This document shows positions 52,748 to 61,624 of a DNA stretch of 64,000 nucleotides, piece by piece. This stretch comes from Bifidobacterium scaligerum. Lineage in GTDB: Bacteria > Actinomycetota > Actinomycetes > Actinomycetales > Bifidobacteriaceae. The DNA lies in NCBI RefSeq assembly GCF_002802865.1, contig NZ_PGLQ01000006.1:30684-94683 (forward strand), in the 5' to 3' direction. The translations under genes were made by a program, and so were the position numbers. The stretch's first letter is position 1. Each line of letters starts with the position of its first letter. The notes under the pieces were generated by a model, which did no database searches, was not told the DNA's origin, and saw only the letters and a list, made by a program, of their open reading frames with translations.

Positions 52748-53608
52748 ATGTGCAGATTATTGGGATACGCCACGGCAGGGTTCAACCTGAGCCTGAACGC
52801 CATTTTGGGATCGGAGAACGTTGCGGCCTTCCGTGAGCTTTCCGAGATCCACAATGACGGCTGGGGCGTAGCCCAACTTTCCGATCCTGCCGAAACGCCG
52901 TACATTCGCGACGGCGGTGCCCCCACTCCGGAAACCGGCACGAAAATCTACAAGTCCACCATTGCCGCCCGTTACGATTCCACGTTCGAGGCTCTGGCCA
53001 ATGAGCCGGCGCGTGGCGCGCTGTGGCATCTACGCTTGGCCAGCTCCAATCTGCCGCTCATTATGGAAAACCAGCACCCGTTCTATGCCAACGGTCTGAG
53101 CTTCATTCACAACGGCGATATCTCGGATGCCAACGGTCGCAACATCGTTACCAATCGCTCCTACCCGGTGGACCACAGCGTGCTGCTTTCCACTGGAGGC
53201 CGTTCGGACACTGCTATCTTCTTCGCGGTGATTCTGGAATACATCGGCTTCGGTTTCCCGCTGGACGAAGCTGTGGCACAGGCAGTGCGTGAACTGCGTC
53301 AGGCATATCCCAAGTCCAGCTACAACTGCATGATCCAGTCCGAAGACCAGCTGGTGGCCCTGCGCGCTTCCGGGCGCGAGGTGACCAGCCCGCGCGTTGT
53401 GGAGATCTATGACGAGTATGGTCGCGGTGCGCAAGCAGCCGACTACCGTGTGATGCGCTACCGTGCGCTGGAAGACGAGAATGGCGCTCCTGCTGGCGTA
53501 GTGGTGTCCTCGTCCGGTTACGAGCAGGGCGACTGGACCGATCTGGAGAACGACCAGATGATCGTGGCTTCCAACCGCAACGGCACCTTCCGTCTGCGTT
53601 CGATCTGA
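52748..53608 (+). CDS. Class II glutamine amidotransferase domain protein
   Basis: This 286-aa protein starts MCRLLGYA, which makes Cys2 the catalytic nucleophile after Met removal. That decides the start against an in-frame ATG 24 nt upstream. IHNDGWGVAQ, HLRLASSNLP, NQHPF and FIHNGDI are the remaining GATase class II (Gn-AT-II, YafJ-like) motifs. It should hydrolyse glutamine to donate ammonia, but no synthetase domain is attached, so the acceptor is unknown. Its stop codon is the first part of a strong hairpin. Confidence 0.93.
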   Translation: MCRLLGYATAGFNLSLNAILGSENVAAFRELSEIHNDGWGVAQLSDPAETPYIRDGGAPTPETGTKIYKSTIAARYDSTFEALANEPARGALWHLRLASSNLPLIMENQHPFYANGLSFIHNGDISDANGRNIVTNRSYPVDHSVLLSTGGRSDTAIFFAVILEYIGFGFPLDEAVAQAVRELRQAYPKSSYNCMIQSEDQLVALRASGREVTSPRVVEIYDEYGRGAQAADYRVMRYRALEDENGAPAGVVVSSSGYEQGDWTDLENDQMIVASNRNGTFRLRSI

Positions 53609-53648
53609 TTGCGATTTGATTGCGATCAGATCGCAATCAAATCGCAAT
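53608..53648. terminator. Very stable 19-bp hairpin between convergent genes
   Basis: ATTGCGATTTGATTGCGAT (53608-53626) pairs perfectly with 53630-53648 around CAG. It starts at the last base of the amidotransferase stop codon. Two weaker stem-loops follow (GCGATG..CATCGC at about 53653-53687 and ATTGATCTG/CAGATCAAT at 53692-53720), the last overlapping the end of the opposite gene. Confidence 0.8.
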
Positions 53649-53709
53649 GGTGGGCGATGGGCCGGTGCCTGATGCACCGGGCATCGCATATTGATCTGGA
53701 GGAATCCTC

Positions 53710-54525
53710 TCAGATCAATCGCATCTGATATTTTTCGGCCAGCGTCGGAATGTCGGGCACACCGTATTTGGCCACCAGCTCCAGCCATCGCTGCTCGTTT
53801 TCTGCGCCGAACCGTTGAGCGCGTGCCGTGTAAGCATCTACAGTCAGGAATTTCGGCGGCACCGATTTGCTGTGGAACTTGTCGGCATACATCACCACTT
53901 CCTGCTCCAGGTTCATCGGCACATAGTCGTCTGGCGGCAACGGCAAGTCCTGCCGCAGCACGTCTTCGCGCGTCAGCCCCACGCCGGTATGATTGCGGCA
54001 GAATTGCGCGATCGACTCGTCCACGCCTTGCTTGAGCAGCCACTTGTAGCCTTTGAGACCGTGCAGGATGTACTTCTTGCCGCTGAATTTCAGCGGTTCG
54101 CCGTCGGTGCCGTCATGCTTGAACACCTTGTAGGTGCCGATATCGTGCAGCAGGCCACCGATCAGCACCAGATGCTCGTCCAGCAAGCGGGGTGGCACAT
54201 GGCCTCCTGTGACCCCTGCAGTGGGCGGTACCAGATAGTTCGGGTGGCTGGGGGAGGAGGTGGCAGTGTTATGTGGAGTTGCGGCCGGTGCCCCCTCGCT
54301 ATCACCTCGCGCTCCTTGGTCTTCGGCGGCGGTGCCCCACTCGGGTGCGTCCTTCGGCAGCGTGCATCGGCGGGTGAACAGCGCATTCTGCCGCCGTGCG
54401 ATCTGCTGGGCTATGGTGGCTACGATCACGCAATGCGTATGCACCAGCTCATATGCTTCCTCGGACGGTGCGAGCTTGTGATGCAGCTCGTCGATCTGCT
54501 GGACTGTAGGGATATATCCGCTCAT
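53710..54525 (-). CDS. HD-domain protein (predicted phosphohydrolase)
   Basis: This 271-aa protein has the HD-fold metal residues: a His in LVHTHCVIVATIA (29-31), LLHDIGTYK (HD at 127-128), HGLKGYKWL, CRNHTGVG and MYADKFHSK. Such proteins hydrolyse phosphate bonds in nucleotides or related molecules. An insertion of about 60 residues (54-112), rich in Ala, Gly, Ser and Pro, splits the first His from the HD pair, where most members have a short helix. The start at ATG 54525 gives the expected N-terminus; a TTG at 54561 is possible. It is monocistronic. Confidence 0.9.
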   Translation of the reverse strand: MSGYIPTVQQIDELHHKLAPSEEAYELVHTHCVIVATIAQQIARRQNALFTRRCTLPKDAPEWGTAAEDQGARGDSEGAPAATPHNTATSSPSHPNYLVPPTAGVTGGHVPPRLLDEHLVLIGGLLHDIGTYKVFKHDGTDGEPLKFSGKKYILHGLKGYKWLLKQGVDESIAQFCRNHTGVGLTREDVLRQDLPLPPDDYVPMNLEQEVVMYADKFHSKSVPPKFLTVDAYTARAQRFGAENEQRWLELVAKYGVPDIPTLAEKYQMRLI

Positions 54526-54627
54526 TATTGCCCGCTTCCAAACCGTACACAACGTTCCCAACGCTAGGTTAGCGCGAGGTGGGCGCTAAGCGGACATGCG
54601 CAAGGGCATATCTGGATGTATCAGCGT

Positions 54628-54813
54628 TACAAGGGGTACATTCCCGCATTTGAAAATATCTATCTGCTCTACGAGGGGTTGCCAAAAGTCGAAACACAAG
54701 GTATTAACGCCTTTTGAGGACGCGATTTCGCCATTTTAGGGTGTCTTCTACTTGAGGAGGAACCCCTTGTAAAGCAGATAGATGTTTCCGGAGGCGGGAA
54801 TGTACCCCTTGTA
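54628..54813. repeat. 53-bp imperfect inverted repeat (element-like) in a gene-free region
   Basis: The left arm 54628-54680 and right arm 54761-54813 match as inverted copies at 46 of 53 positions and enclose 80 bp. Both ends carry TACAAGGGG. CCCCTTGTAAAGCAG also occurs twice directly (54763 and 54806). The layout resembles a small non-autonomous element, but no target-site duplication was confirmed. Confidence 0.8.
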
Positions 54814-54819
54814 AAGCAG

Positions 54820-54862
54820 TTAGGGCGGGGACACCGATGAAATTCCGGTATCCCCGCCCTAA
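54820..54862. terminator. GC-rich hairpin downstream of the degenerate ABC gene
   Basis: TTAGGGCGGGGA (54820-54831) pairs perfectly with 54851-54862, and ACCG/CGGT extend the stem inward. It lies 57 bp past the stop of the minus-strand gene at 54919. No T run follows. Confidence 0.7.
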
Positions 54863-54918
54863 CTACATGTGCCGGCAAGCACCCGCGCGTCCGATATGTC
54901 AGATCATGTCAGACCATG

Positions 54919-56106
54919 TCAGATCTCGAAGAGCGTATCCGCGGCCTCGGCCACTTCACGCGATTCGGTGAGCACAATCACGCAGTGCTTCGGGTCTCCG
55001 CTGTGCGCCAGCTTGGCAAGCGTGGCGAACACGGTCACCTCGTCATCGCCTTCCAGGCCAAGGGTCGGCTCGTCGAGAATCAGTACCTCCGCCTCAGTGC
55101 TGATGGCGCGTGCAATGGCGGCCAAGCGCTGCTGCACCAACGGCAGCTTGCCTACCGGGATGCCGCTGGTGGCTTCGCTGAAGCCCACCTTGGCCAGCAG
55201 CTCGCGTGCGATCACCGGCTTGGGCTTGAGGAAGTTGCGGTTCGAGGCTTCCATGGCGTACAGCACGTTCTGCTCGGCGTCCAAGGCCGGTTGCACGGCA
55301 TACCGCTGCGGCACGATGCCCAGTCGGTGCCCGCGCAACTCGACCGGCTCCAGCTCGGCGATATTCGCGCTTTTGTTCATCACCGCGCCGGAAGCCACCG
55401 GGGTCAGACCAGTCATAACCCCCATAAGCGCGCGTCGCTTGGCGTCCGCCGTAAGTCCGGAATCCGGATCGTCGGTGACCAGCACCGCATACGCATGCCC
55501 GGCATAGCAGGCGAAGTCCACGCTGTCGAGCACGTTGACCTTGCCTTTGGCGCCGGACACGGTCACTTTGTTCAAAGCAAAGGTCGGGTAGGTTTTCAGC
55601 AGCACGTCGTCCGCGCCGCCGCCCACCAGCACGCGATCGATGCGCGAGGCGAGCGTCATGGCCGGTGCCGCTTTGGTGCCGGAGCCGGCGGCCGATTGAT
55701 CGGCGTGCGCGTCCAGCTCGTCGGTGGTGTTCTGCTTCGCCAAGGCAAGGGTTTCGTTCACGCGCTGGGCGTTGCGTTCAGTGACCTCGGCGGAAGCGGT
55801 GGCTGAAGCAAGAGCATCGGCTTCCGCCTCGCTGGGCTGTTGCGCTGAGGATTCATCCGTGTCGCCGTCGTTATCGTCTGATTCCGCAGTAGCCAAAGCA
55901 TCGTAAATGCTGTTGCCGGCGTCGATATCGCCGATGCCATCGAGATCTGCATCGTCGTTATCGTCATCGTCGAAGGTGACGCTGAACTGTACGGAATCAG
56001 CCGGAACCGTTGTGATGTCGGAAGAATTGTTGGCGGAGTCGGCGGCGGTTTCTGCGGCCGTGTTCTCAGTGACTTCAGATTCCTGATCGTGCTGCTTCTC
56101 GCTCAT
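54919..56106 (-). CDS. Degenerate ABC ATPase-like subunit with acidic N-terminal region
   Basis: This protein is 395 aa. Residues 1-150 are an Asp/Glu/Ser/Ala-rich region that is probably disordered. The rest follows an ABC ATPase layout, but Walker A is missing (the site reads AVLVTDDPDSGLTADAK, no GKS/T), the signature reads VGKLPLVQQR in place of LSGGQ, and the His switch is LTES. Walker B (VLILDEPTLGLEG) and the Q-loop Gln (IVPQR) remain. It therefore probably does not hydrolyse ATP by itself. Its ATG overlaps the upstream permease stop (ATGA), so the two are made together. A structural or regulatory partner of the permease, or one half of a complex with another ATPase, is likely. Confidence 0.88.
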   Translation of the reverse strand: MSEKQHDQESEVTENTAAETAADSANNSSDITTVPADSVQFSVTFDDDDNDDADLDGIGDIDAGNSIYDALATAESDDNDGDTDESSAQQPSEAEADALASATASAEVTERNAQRVNETLALAKQNTTDELDAHADQSAAGSGTKAAPAMTLASRIDRVLVGGGADDVLLKTYPTFALNKVTVSGAKGKVNVLDSVDFACYAGHAYAVLVTDDPDSGLTADAKRRALMGVMTGLTPVASGAVMNKSANIAELEPVELRGHRLGIVPQRYAVQPALDAEQNVLYAMEASNRNFLKPKPVIARELLAKVGFSEATSGIPVGKLPLVQQRLAAIARAISTEAEVLILDEPTLGLEGDDEVTVFATLAKLAHSGDPKHCVIVLTESREVAEAADTLFEI

Positions 56107-57566
56107 GCCTTCGCCTCCGCATCGTCGTCGGTTTCGTCTGTTTCGCCGGCTGTTGTGGCCGTGCTGCTGTCGGTTTCGGCAGCGTTGATTGCGTCGGCCT
56201 CGCTCACCGTGCCCCAATCGCCGCCGGACGCGAACACGGTATTCGCGCCGAAGAACGGCAGACGCAGCGCCGCCAGAATGGCCAGCACCACGATGGTGCC
56301 CAAACCGCACCAGACCATCTGCCAGATCAATCCGCTGGTCACGGCGGTGGCATGGCCGGATGCCAGAGCCACTCCGATAGGTTTGGCGGCGAATGCGCCG
56401 GCGACGAGTCCGATTACATAGAACGGCAACGTGGTGAAAATAACTTCCAGCATGAACTGCCATCCCAGGCGGCCGCGGCTCACGCCGGAGATCAGCGCCA
56501 TGCCGATCTCGTCATTGCGCTTCGGGGTCCACACTCCCAGCATGACCAGTGCGAGCAGCAGCACACCACCCACGGCGAGCAGCACGATTACACCGTTTTT
56601 GGCTTGTGAAGCCAGCGCGTCCAACGGTTCCAGTGACTTGGTGTACTTCTCCAGCGAAGGGGAGGAAACCACATATCCGGATTCTGGCAGCTTGGACTTC
56701 TTGAACGTGGAAACCAGCGTCTTGTATGTCGAGGCGTCGGTGACGGAGAAGACCACGTCAAGATCCGGAAGCTTCCAGCCGGCTGCTGATGAGTCATAGG
56801 CCTGCGGATCGAGATCGGCTGCGGAGAATGTTGCGTAGTTGGTGTAGATCACGTTCTCGCGGTTGCGAGCGGCATTCACCGGATTTTCCGTAGTCGATTC
56901 GGACGTGTACTGGTAGATGCCGCGCACCTTGAGCTCGATAGTGGTGGAGGCACTGGAGGCGGCGGCCACCTTGAACGTGTCGCCCACCGCAAGATCATTG
57001 GCCTTGGCGAATGCGGCGGAGATCAGCGCGCCGGTCGTATCCGGGCTGGAGGACTGCGTATCGAAGCTCAGGCTTTTGCCGTCCGTGACCTTGAGCGATC
57101 CGAGATCATTGGCTTTGACGGCGTTTTCAGATCCAAACGAACGCCACAGCAACTTGCCACCGGTCGTGTCGTCGGAAGCGGAACCCAGCGAGTCACCGTC
57201 GAGTGCTTTGAGCTTGCCGGTAGTGCGTGCCGGCACCGTCTCGGTCACCGTGAGACTCGTGGAGTCGAGCGTCATGCCCGCGGTCTGCATCATGGTGGCG
57301 TACGGAGTGTACGTGTTCCACGTCATGTAGTACTTGGTCGTGGACGCATCCGTGGCGGAGACCTTTTTCCACGTGGCGGCGGACGGTCGAACGGCCAGTG
57401 TGGCTGCCTGCGCCTCATATGCAGTGGTATGCGCGGTGGTGTGTTCCTGAACGATGGCCAGTCCGGCGACCGTGCCGAACGTGACTGCCAGCGTGATGAA
57501 CGCGGTCAGAGCCGTACGTCCCTTGGAACGTGTCATGGCCCGCCAGGCGTTGCTGAGGACGAACAT
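56103..57566 (-). CDS. FtsX/MacB-like ABC permease
   Basis: This 487-aa protein has an N-terminal helix (about 18-40, ALTAFITLAVTFGTVAGLAI), a large outside domain of about 280 residues rich in Ser/Thr, and three C-terminal helices, including NGVIVLLAVGGVLLLALVML, LGWQFMLEVIFTTLPFYVIG and WCGLGTIVVLAILAAL. A Thr/Asp/Glu-rich tail follows. ATG 57566 follows AGAGGT. With the degenerate ATPase encoded next, it may sense or remodel the envelope rather than pump. It is divergent from the DUF4012 gene. Confidence 0.92.
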   Translation of the reverse strand: MFVLSNAWRAMTRSKGRTALTAFITLAVTFGTVAGLAIVQEHTTAHTTAYEAQAATLAVRPSAATWKKVSATDASTTKYYMTWNTYTPYATMMQTAGMTLDSTSLTVTETVPARTTGKLKALDGDSLGSASDDTTGGKLLWRSFGSENAVKANDLGSLKVTDGKSLSFDTQSSSPDTTGALISAAFAKANDLAVGDTFKVAAASSASTTIELKVRGIYQYTSESTTENPVNAARNRENVIYTNYATFSAADLDPQAYDSSAAGWKLPDLDVVFSVTDASTYKTLVSTFKKSKLPESGYVVSSPSLEKYTKSLEPLDALASQAKNGVIVLLAVGGVLLLALVMLGVWTPKRNDEIGMALISGVSRGRLGWQFMLEVIFTTLPFYVIGLVAGAFAAKPIGVALASGHATAVTSGLIWQMVWCGLGTIVVLAILAALRLPFFGANTVFASGGDWGTVSEADAINAAETDSSTATTAGETDETDDDAEAKA

Positions 57567-57842
57567 GTGTGTACCTCTCCCGTTCTCCTAAGCCGAATAT
57601 TCGAATCAATACGACTTCACTATTGTCGCGCTTCGTGACTGTTTTCTTGCGCAATACTGTTATACCCCTCAATGGAGTCTGAGAGCATGCTGGGAATGAT
57701 GTGGTGGTCATGCGTGCATTTGCGGCTTTCTGAGCCGATTGTTTCTACTATTTTCGGTGTCCTCGGTACACTGGCAACAGTGATATGCGTCTTATGACGA
57801 TATATACGGTGTAATCTGAGCAGATTTCAGGCAGGTAGGTAT
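57567..57842. other. 276-bp divergent promoter region
   Basis: No gene is present. It has short AT-rich palindromes (GAATATTC and ATTCGAAT near 57594-57605) upstream of the permease gene and a TATATA-rich stretch (about 57810) upstream of the DUF4012 gene that may hold its -10 element. Confidence 0.45.
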
Positions 57843-60200
57843 ATGCGATCCACTTCAGGGCATTCGGAGCACAAGGGCGCGAGTCACAAAAAGCGCGACG
57901 GCTGGTCCAATGGGCTGAAGGGACTGGAATCGGTGATGTCGAATGCTCGTCCTCGCCGCGCATCGTCCGGTACGTCCGGTGCTTCCGGCACTTCGAGAAA
58001 CGCCGGACGCAGCTCCGGACCTGCACAAAGTCCGGCCCCGAAAAACCTGAAATCCCCCCAACATGTGGGCCGCGGCGCGCGCTCGCTGGTCAGCCGCACG
58101 CCGGTGTGGGCCAGGGCGATTGTCGTTACGTTGCTTACGCTGCTGGCCGCCTTCACCTGTGTGGGTACGTTGTACGCGGCTTCGATCTCTCGCATGTACA
58201 CCGATGGTCAGAAGGTGCTTTCGTCTGCGGAAAGCTTGGCGAATTCGGCGCTTGGCTGTGGCAGCGACGTCAGTCTGGGTGACGCCGCCCATAATCTGGT
58301 TACCGCCACGAACGCCCTCAATGAGGAGCTGAGCGGCCCGCAGTGGGACTTCTTCCGCGACCACACGCGATTCAGTGGAGACATCACCGCCGCGCGCGAG
58401 ATGCTGGCTTCCGTGGATACGCTGGTCAACGGCCCGTTCACCGATCTGCTGAATCTGTCGAAACGTCTGCAGGGCTTCTCGATGAAGAACGGTTCGGTGG
58501 ATGTCAGCGCGTTGATGGACATGCCGGACATCGTGGCGCAGACCCATACGGATCTGAAGGAACAGATCGCCAAGCTGAATAAGGTCGAGACGCCGAGCGT
58601 GGCCAAGGTGGCTGCGATGCTCAACGCCGAAAAGGCCATGCTGCAGACCGTGGATTCGATGCTGAGCGAATACGATGCCCTGATCAACCTGCTGCCGCAG
58701 CTGCTTGGTGAGGACGGCGAACGTACGTATCTGATATTGGTGCAGAACCCTGCCGAGCTGCGTTCCGCCGGCGGCATGGTGGGTACGATCGCCGCAGTGA
58801 CGGCCGACAAGGGCAAGGTGACAATCGGCGATTTCGCCAGCACCATCAACTGGGATATTCCGGACGAGCCGTTGGACGATACCGTTTATCAAGAACGTGA
58901 CGTATTCGGCAAGACTTTCGACCAGTACCCTGCCACCACCACCATCGACCCTGAGTTCCAGCGTGTGGCGCAGCTGAACAAGTACATGTGGCTGAATCAG
59001 AAGGGCAATGCAGATAAGAATGTCGCCGGCGTCATCGCATTGGACCCGGTTTTCCTGCAGTCGTTGCTGGGGGCCACCGGCAGCGTGACCTTGACGGACG
59101 GCCGTGTGCTGGACGGCACGACCACCGTACCGTTCCTGCTGTCGGACCTGTACATCGATCACCCGGACTTCACCGACCAGAACAACTACGTTTCCGAGGC
59201 GGCCCAGTCCATTATGAACCACGTGCTGGGTCACACGAACGCCTCCACCGCTTCGGGCCTGTTGAAGGCCGTGCGAGACACCAGCGCCAACGGTCATTTC
59301 AAGCTGTGGATGGCCGATGAGGCCGAGCAGGATGCTCTGATCAGCACCGGCATCATCGACGACAAGTCGAGCGGTGAGCTGTCCGATGACGATACTGTGC
59401 CGCAGGCCGGCATCTACTTGTCCGAGTTGCAGATGGGCAAGCAGGACTGGTATCTGCGCACTGCCACCACAGTCACCAAGACATGCGGTGACGTGCTGGC
59501 AAGCCAGAACGCGCTCTACACGGGTGCCATCGACGACCGTGTCTCAGCCGCGGTGAACAACACGACGTTGGGACAGTACACCGAAGATCAGCTGGGTGAC
59601 GAATACACGGTCACGTTCACCATGAAGAACACGCTTACTGAGACGAAGGTGGCGTCGCTGCCGGAGTTCGTGATCGGTGACGAAAACAATCCGGTTCCGG
59701 GCGGCATGAAGTACCGCGTGGTGCTCACGGCACCGTATGGCGGCGAAATCACCGCCGTGCAGGCCGATGTGGATACATGGCATGCGAACACCGCGACTCT
59801 GTACGACCGCCAGTACGTGACGTTTGACCAGCAGTGGATCGCACCAGGCGAGGAACTGACGATCGCCTACACCGTGCGCGTGAGCAGCACCGCCTCACAA
59901 CCGTTGGATGTAGTGACCACGCCGATCGTGAACGCCGACGGCATCGAAACCGGTTCGCAGGGCAAGGTCACCGACGAATGCCCGGCCGAGAGCAGGTCGC
60001 AGTCCAACGGCGAGTCCGGCACCACCGGTGAGTCATCCGGTACTTCGAACGGCACGGATAAGTCCGGCACCTCGACTGACTCCACAGACAAGTCCTCCTC
60101 TTCCTCCTCCGACCCGTCCGCCGGCCTCGACTCGCTGAACGAACTCAAGAGCCAGGTCACCTGCCCGGTCGATATCAAGTCCATCGCCAGCTCGGTGTGA
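57843..60200 (+). CDS. DUF4012-family envelope protein
   Basis: This 785-aa protein has a basic, Gly/Ser-rich cytoplasmic N-terminus (1-90, with GTSGASGTS), one membrane helix (AIVVTLLTLLAAFTCVGTLY, about 92-111) and a large outside region. The DUF4012 core is recognised by YLILVQNPAELRSAGGMVGTIAAV and YLSELQMGKQDWYLRT. A Ser/Thr/Gly/Asp-rich low-complexity segment lies near the C-terminus. Family members are often next to exopolysaccharide genes, but the biochemical role is unknown. ATG 57843 follows AGGTAGGT. The neighbours (acyltransferase, lysozyme) support a surface role. Confidence 0.88.
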   Translation: MRSTSGHSEHKGASHKKRDGWSNGLKGLESVMSNARPRRASSGTSGASGTSRNAGRSSGPAQSPAPKNLKSPQHVGRGARSLVSRTPVWARAIVVTLLTLLAAFTCVGTLYAASISRMYTDGQKVLSSAESLANSALGCGSDVSLGDAAHNLVTATNALNEELSGPQWDFFRDHTRFSGDITAAREMLASVDTLVNGPFTDLLNLSKRLQGFSMKNGSVDVSALMDMPDIVAQTHTDLKEQIAKLNKVETPSVAKVAAMLNAEKAMLQTVDSMLSEYDALINLLPQLLGEDGERTYLILVQNPAELRSAGGMVGTIAAVTADKGKVTIGDFASTINWDIPDEPLDDTVYQERDVFGKTFDQYPATTTIDPEFQRVAQLNKYMWLNQKGNADKNVAGVIALDPVFLQSLLGATGSVTLTDGRVLDGTTTVPFLLSDLYIDHPDFTDQNNYVSEAAQSIMNHVLGHTNASTASGLLKAVRDTSANGHFKLWMADEAEQDALISTGIIDDKSSGELSDDDTVPQAGIYLSELQMGKQDWYLRTATTVTKTCGDVLASQNALYTGAIDDRVSAAVNNTTLGQYTEDQLGDEYTVTFTMKNTLTETKVASLPEFVIGDENNPVPGGMKYRVVLTAPYGGEITAVQADVDTWHANTATLYDRQYVTFDQQWIAPGEELTIAYTVRVSSTASQPLDVVTTPIVNADGIETGSQGKVTDECPAESRSQSNGESGTTGESSGTSNGTDKSGTSTDSTDKSSSSSSDPSAGLDSLNELKSQVTCPVDIKSIASSV

Positions 60201-60291
60201 CGGTGCGGCGTGACGGCCAGTGTGACGGTGCGGCCGTGTCTTTGTAATGGGCCTGACGGTAACGGTATAACGAATGTAACAGTGTAATGAC

Positions 60292-61530
60292 GTGACAAGT
60301 AGGACGGTGACCGACGTGGCAAGCAAGCATCCTGAGCATGCAACGCAACCGGTCAAACAGCTGACTCATCCGCGTGACGTGAATTATGATCTCTTACGCG
60401 TAGTGGCCATGCTCATGGTGATTGGCGTGCATGTGACGAATAACTATATGCCCGTCAAAATGCAGCTGACTGGCTGGGCCGAGCGCGCACGATTCGTGTT
60501 GGTTGCATTGTTATTGATCTGCAATCCATTGTTCATCATGATTTCGGGGCGCTTCAACCTCACCTTCCGCACGAGCTCGGGGTCGGACTCAGAATTTGCG
60601 GGCAGATCCGTGGATCAACGGCCTATAAGTAGACAAAACAATGAACATCAAAACAATGAACATATTGGAGCGGGTGCACAAGGCATTCGCGCCTCGCTGC
60701 GCCCTTACGCGCGTTATTACTACAAACGCTTTATATCGTTGATACTTCCATACCTGTTGTACGCCGGCGGACTGGGATTCGTGGCGTACCTGTTGATGAA
60801 TCATCGTACATTCGGTGGTGCCGTCTCCGGTGCGTTGTTCGATCTGTTTTCCGGATATGACGATTCGGTGTATTGGTTTGTATTCATGCTGGCCGGTTTC
60901 GTGTTGGCCACACCGTTTCTGGCACCGATGATGCATGCAGTTGGCCGTACGGGCGCTTGGCTGCTGATTGGATTGAGTATCGGTGTGGCGGCGATTGAAC
61001 AAATTTGTAATCTTGCCGGGTACCGGTTGCTGTTTGTGCAGTCGTTTCCGTGGCATGGGCTGATTGTTTACTATCTGTTGGGCTTTGCTCTGGAGATGTA
61101 TCCGCCGTCAGTATGTGTGCGTCGGTGCCTGTACGTGATTGCACCATTTGCCTTGGTCTGGACTGCGGCCACGCCTGCGTTATTCCCCGGCCAACCTGCG
61201 CAGACGATGCGCACATTGACTGCCGCATACGCCGCCGTAGTAACAGCGGTGTTCTTGCTGTTCCGATACGATGTGCATATTCGGTCTCGCCGCGTGAGCA
61301 CGGTAATCACATGGCTTGCCGGTTACTCGTACACGATTTATCTCGTGCATTCGCCATTGACCAAGGCCCTTATAGGCCCGCGACTTCCCGATCCAGTGAA
61401 CGGTTGGCAGTATATGGGTCTCGCCGCACTGATGTTTGTGATTGCGCTGTCGGCGTCGCTGGTGCTTGCGTTGACCGCCGATAATCTGGTGTTGAAGCCT
61501 TTGCAACGATTGTTGCGCAAAGCGTTGTAG
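60292..61530 (+). CDS. Acyltransferase-3 family membrane protein
   Basis: This protein of up to 412 aa has about ten hydrophobic segments. YDLLRVVAMLMVIGVHVTNNY near the N-terminus is the RxxA...H hallmark of acyltransferase-3 (OafA/WecH-like) proteins, with catalytic His in GVHV. YSYTIYLVHSPLTKALIG is the usual final-helix motif. It probably adds acetyl or another acyl group to a surface glycan. The start is uncertain: GTG 60292, 60307 or 60316. A cytoplasmic loop contains a duplicated QNNEH from a 15-bp DNA repeat. Confidence 0.9.
   Translation: MTSRTVTDVASKHPEHATQPVKQLTHPRDVNYDLLRVVAMLMVIGVHVTNNYMPVKMQLTGWAERARFVLVALLLICNPLFIMISGRFNLTFRTSSGSDSEFAGRSVDQRPISRQNNEHQNNEHIGAGAQGIRASLRPYARYYYKRFISLILPYLLYAGGLGFVAYLLMNHRTFGGAVSGALFDLFSGYDDSVYWFVFMLAGFVLATPFLAPMMHAVGRTGAWLLIGLSIGVAAIEQICNLAGYRLLFVQSFPWHGLIVYYLLGFALEMYPPSVCVRRCLYVIAPFALVWTAATPALFPGQPAQTMRTLTAAYAAVVTAVFLLFRYDVHIRSRRVSTVITWLAGYSYTIYLVHSPLTKALIGPRLPDPVNGWQYMGLAALMFVIALSASLVLALTADNLVLKPLQRLLRKAL
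60634..60663 (+). repeat. 15-bp perfect tandem duplication in the acyltransferase gene
   Basis: CAAAACAATGAACAT occurs twice in a row and encodes QNNEH twice. The unit keeps the reading frame. Confidence 0.95.
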
Positions 61531-61624
61531 AGGGCGTCTGCATCCCTACTCCTTACTAAAATCGCTGTTGGGATAGCTCGGCATGATCTTGGGCGAATGA
61601 TGGCTGGGAGAAGAAGGATTATTG

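Noticed and set aside
54669..54878. 69-aa minus-strand frame with a repeated CFTRG
   Set aside because: The repetition comes from the TACAAGGGG DNA repeats; no ribosome site or family was seen.
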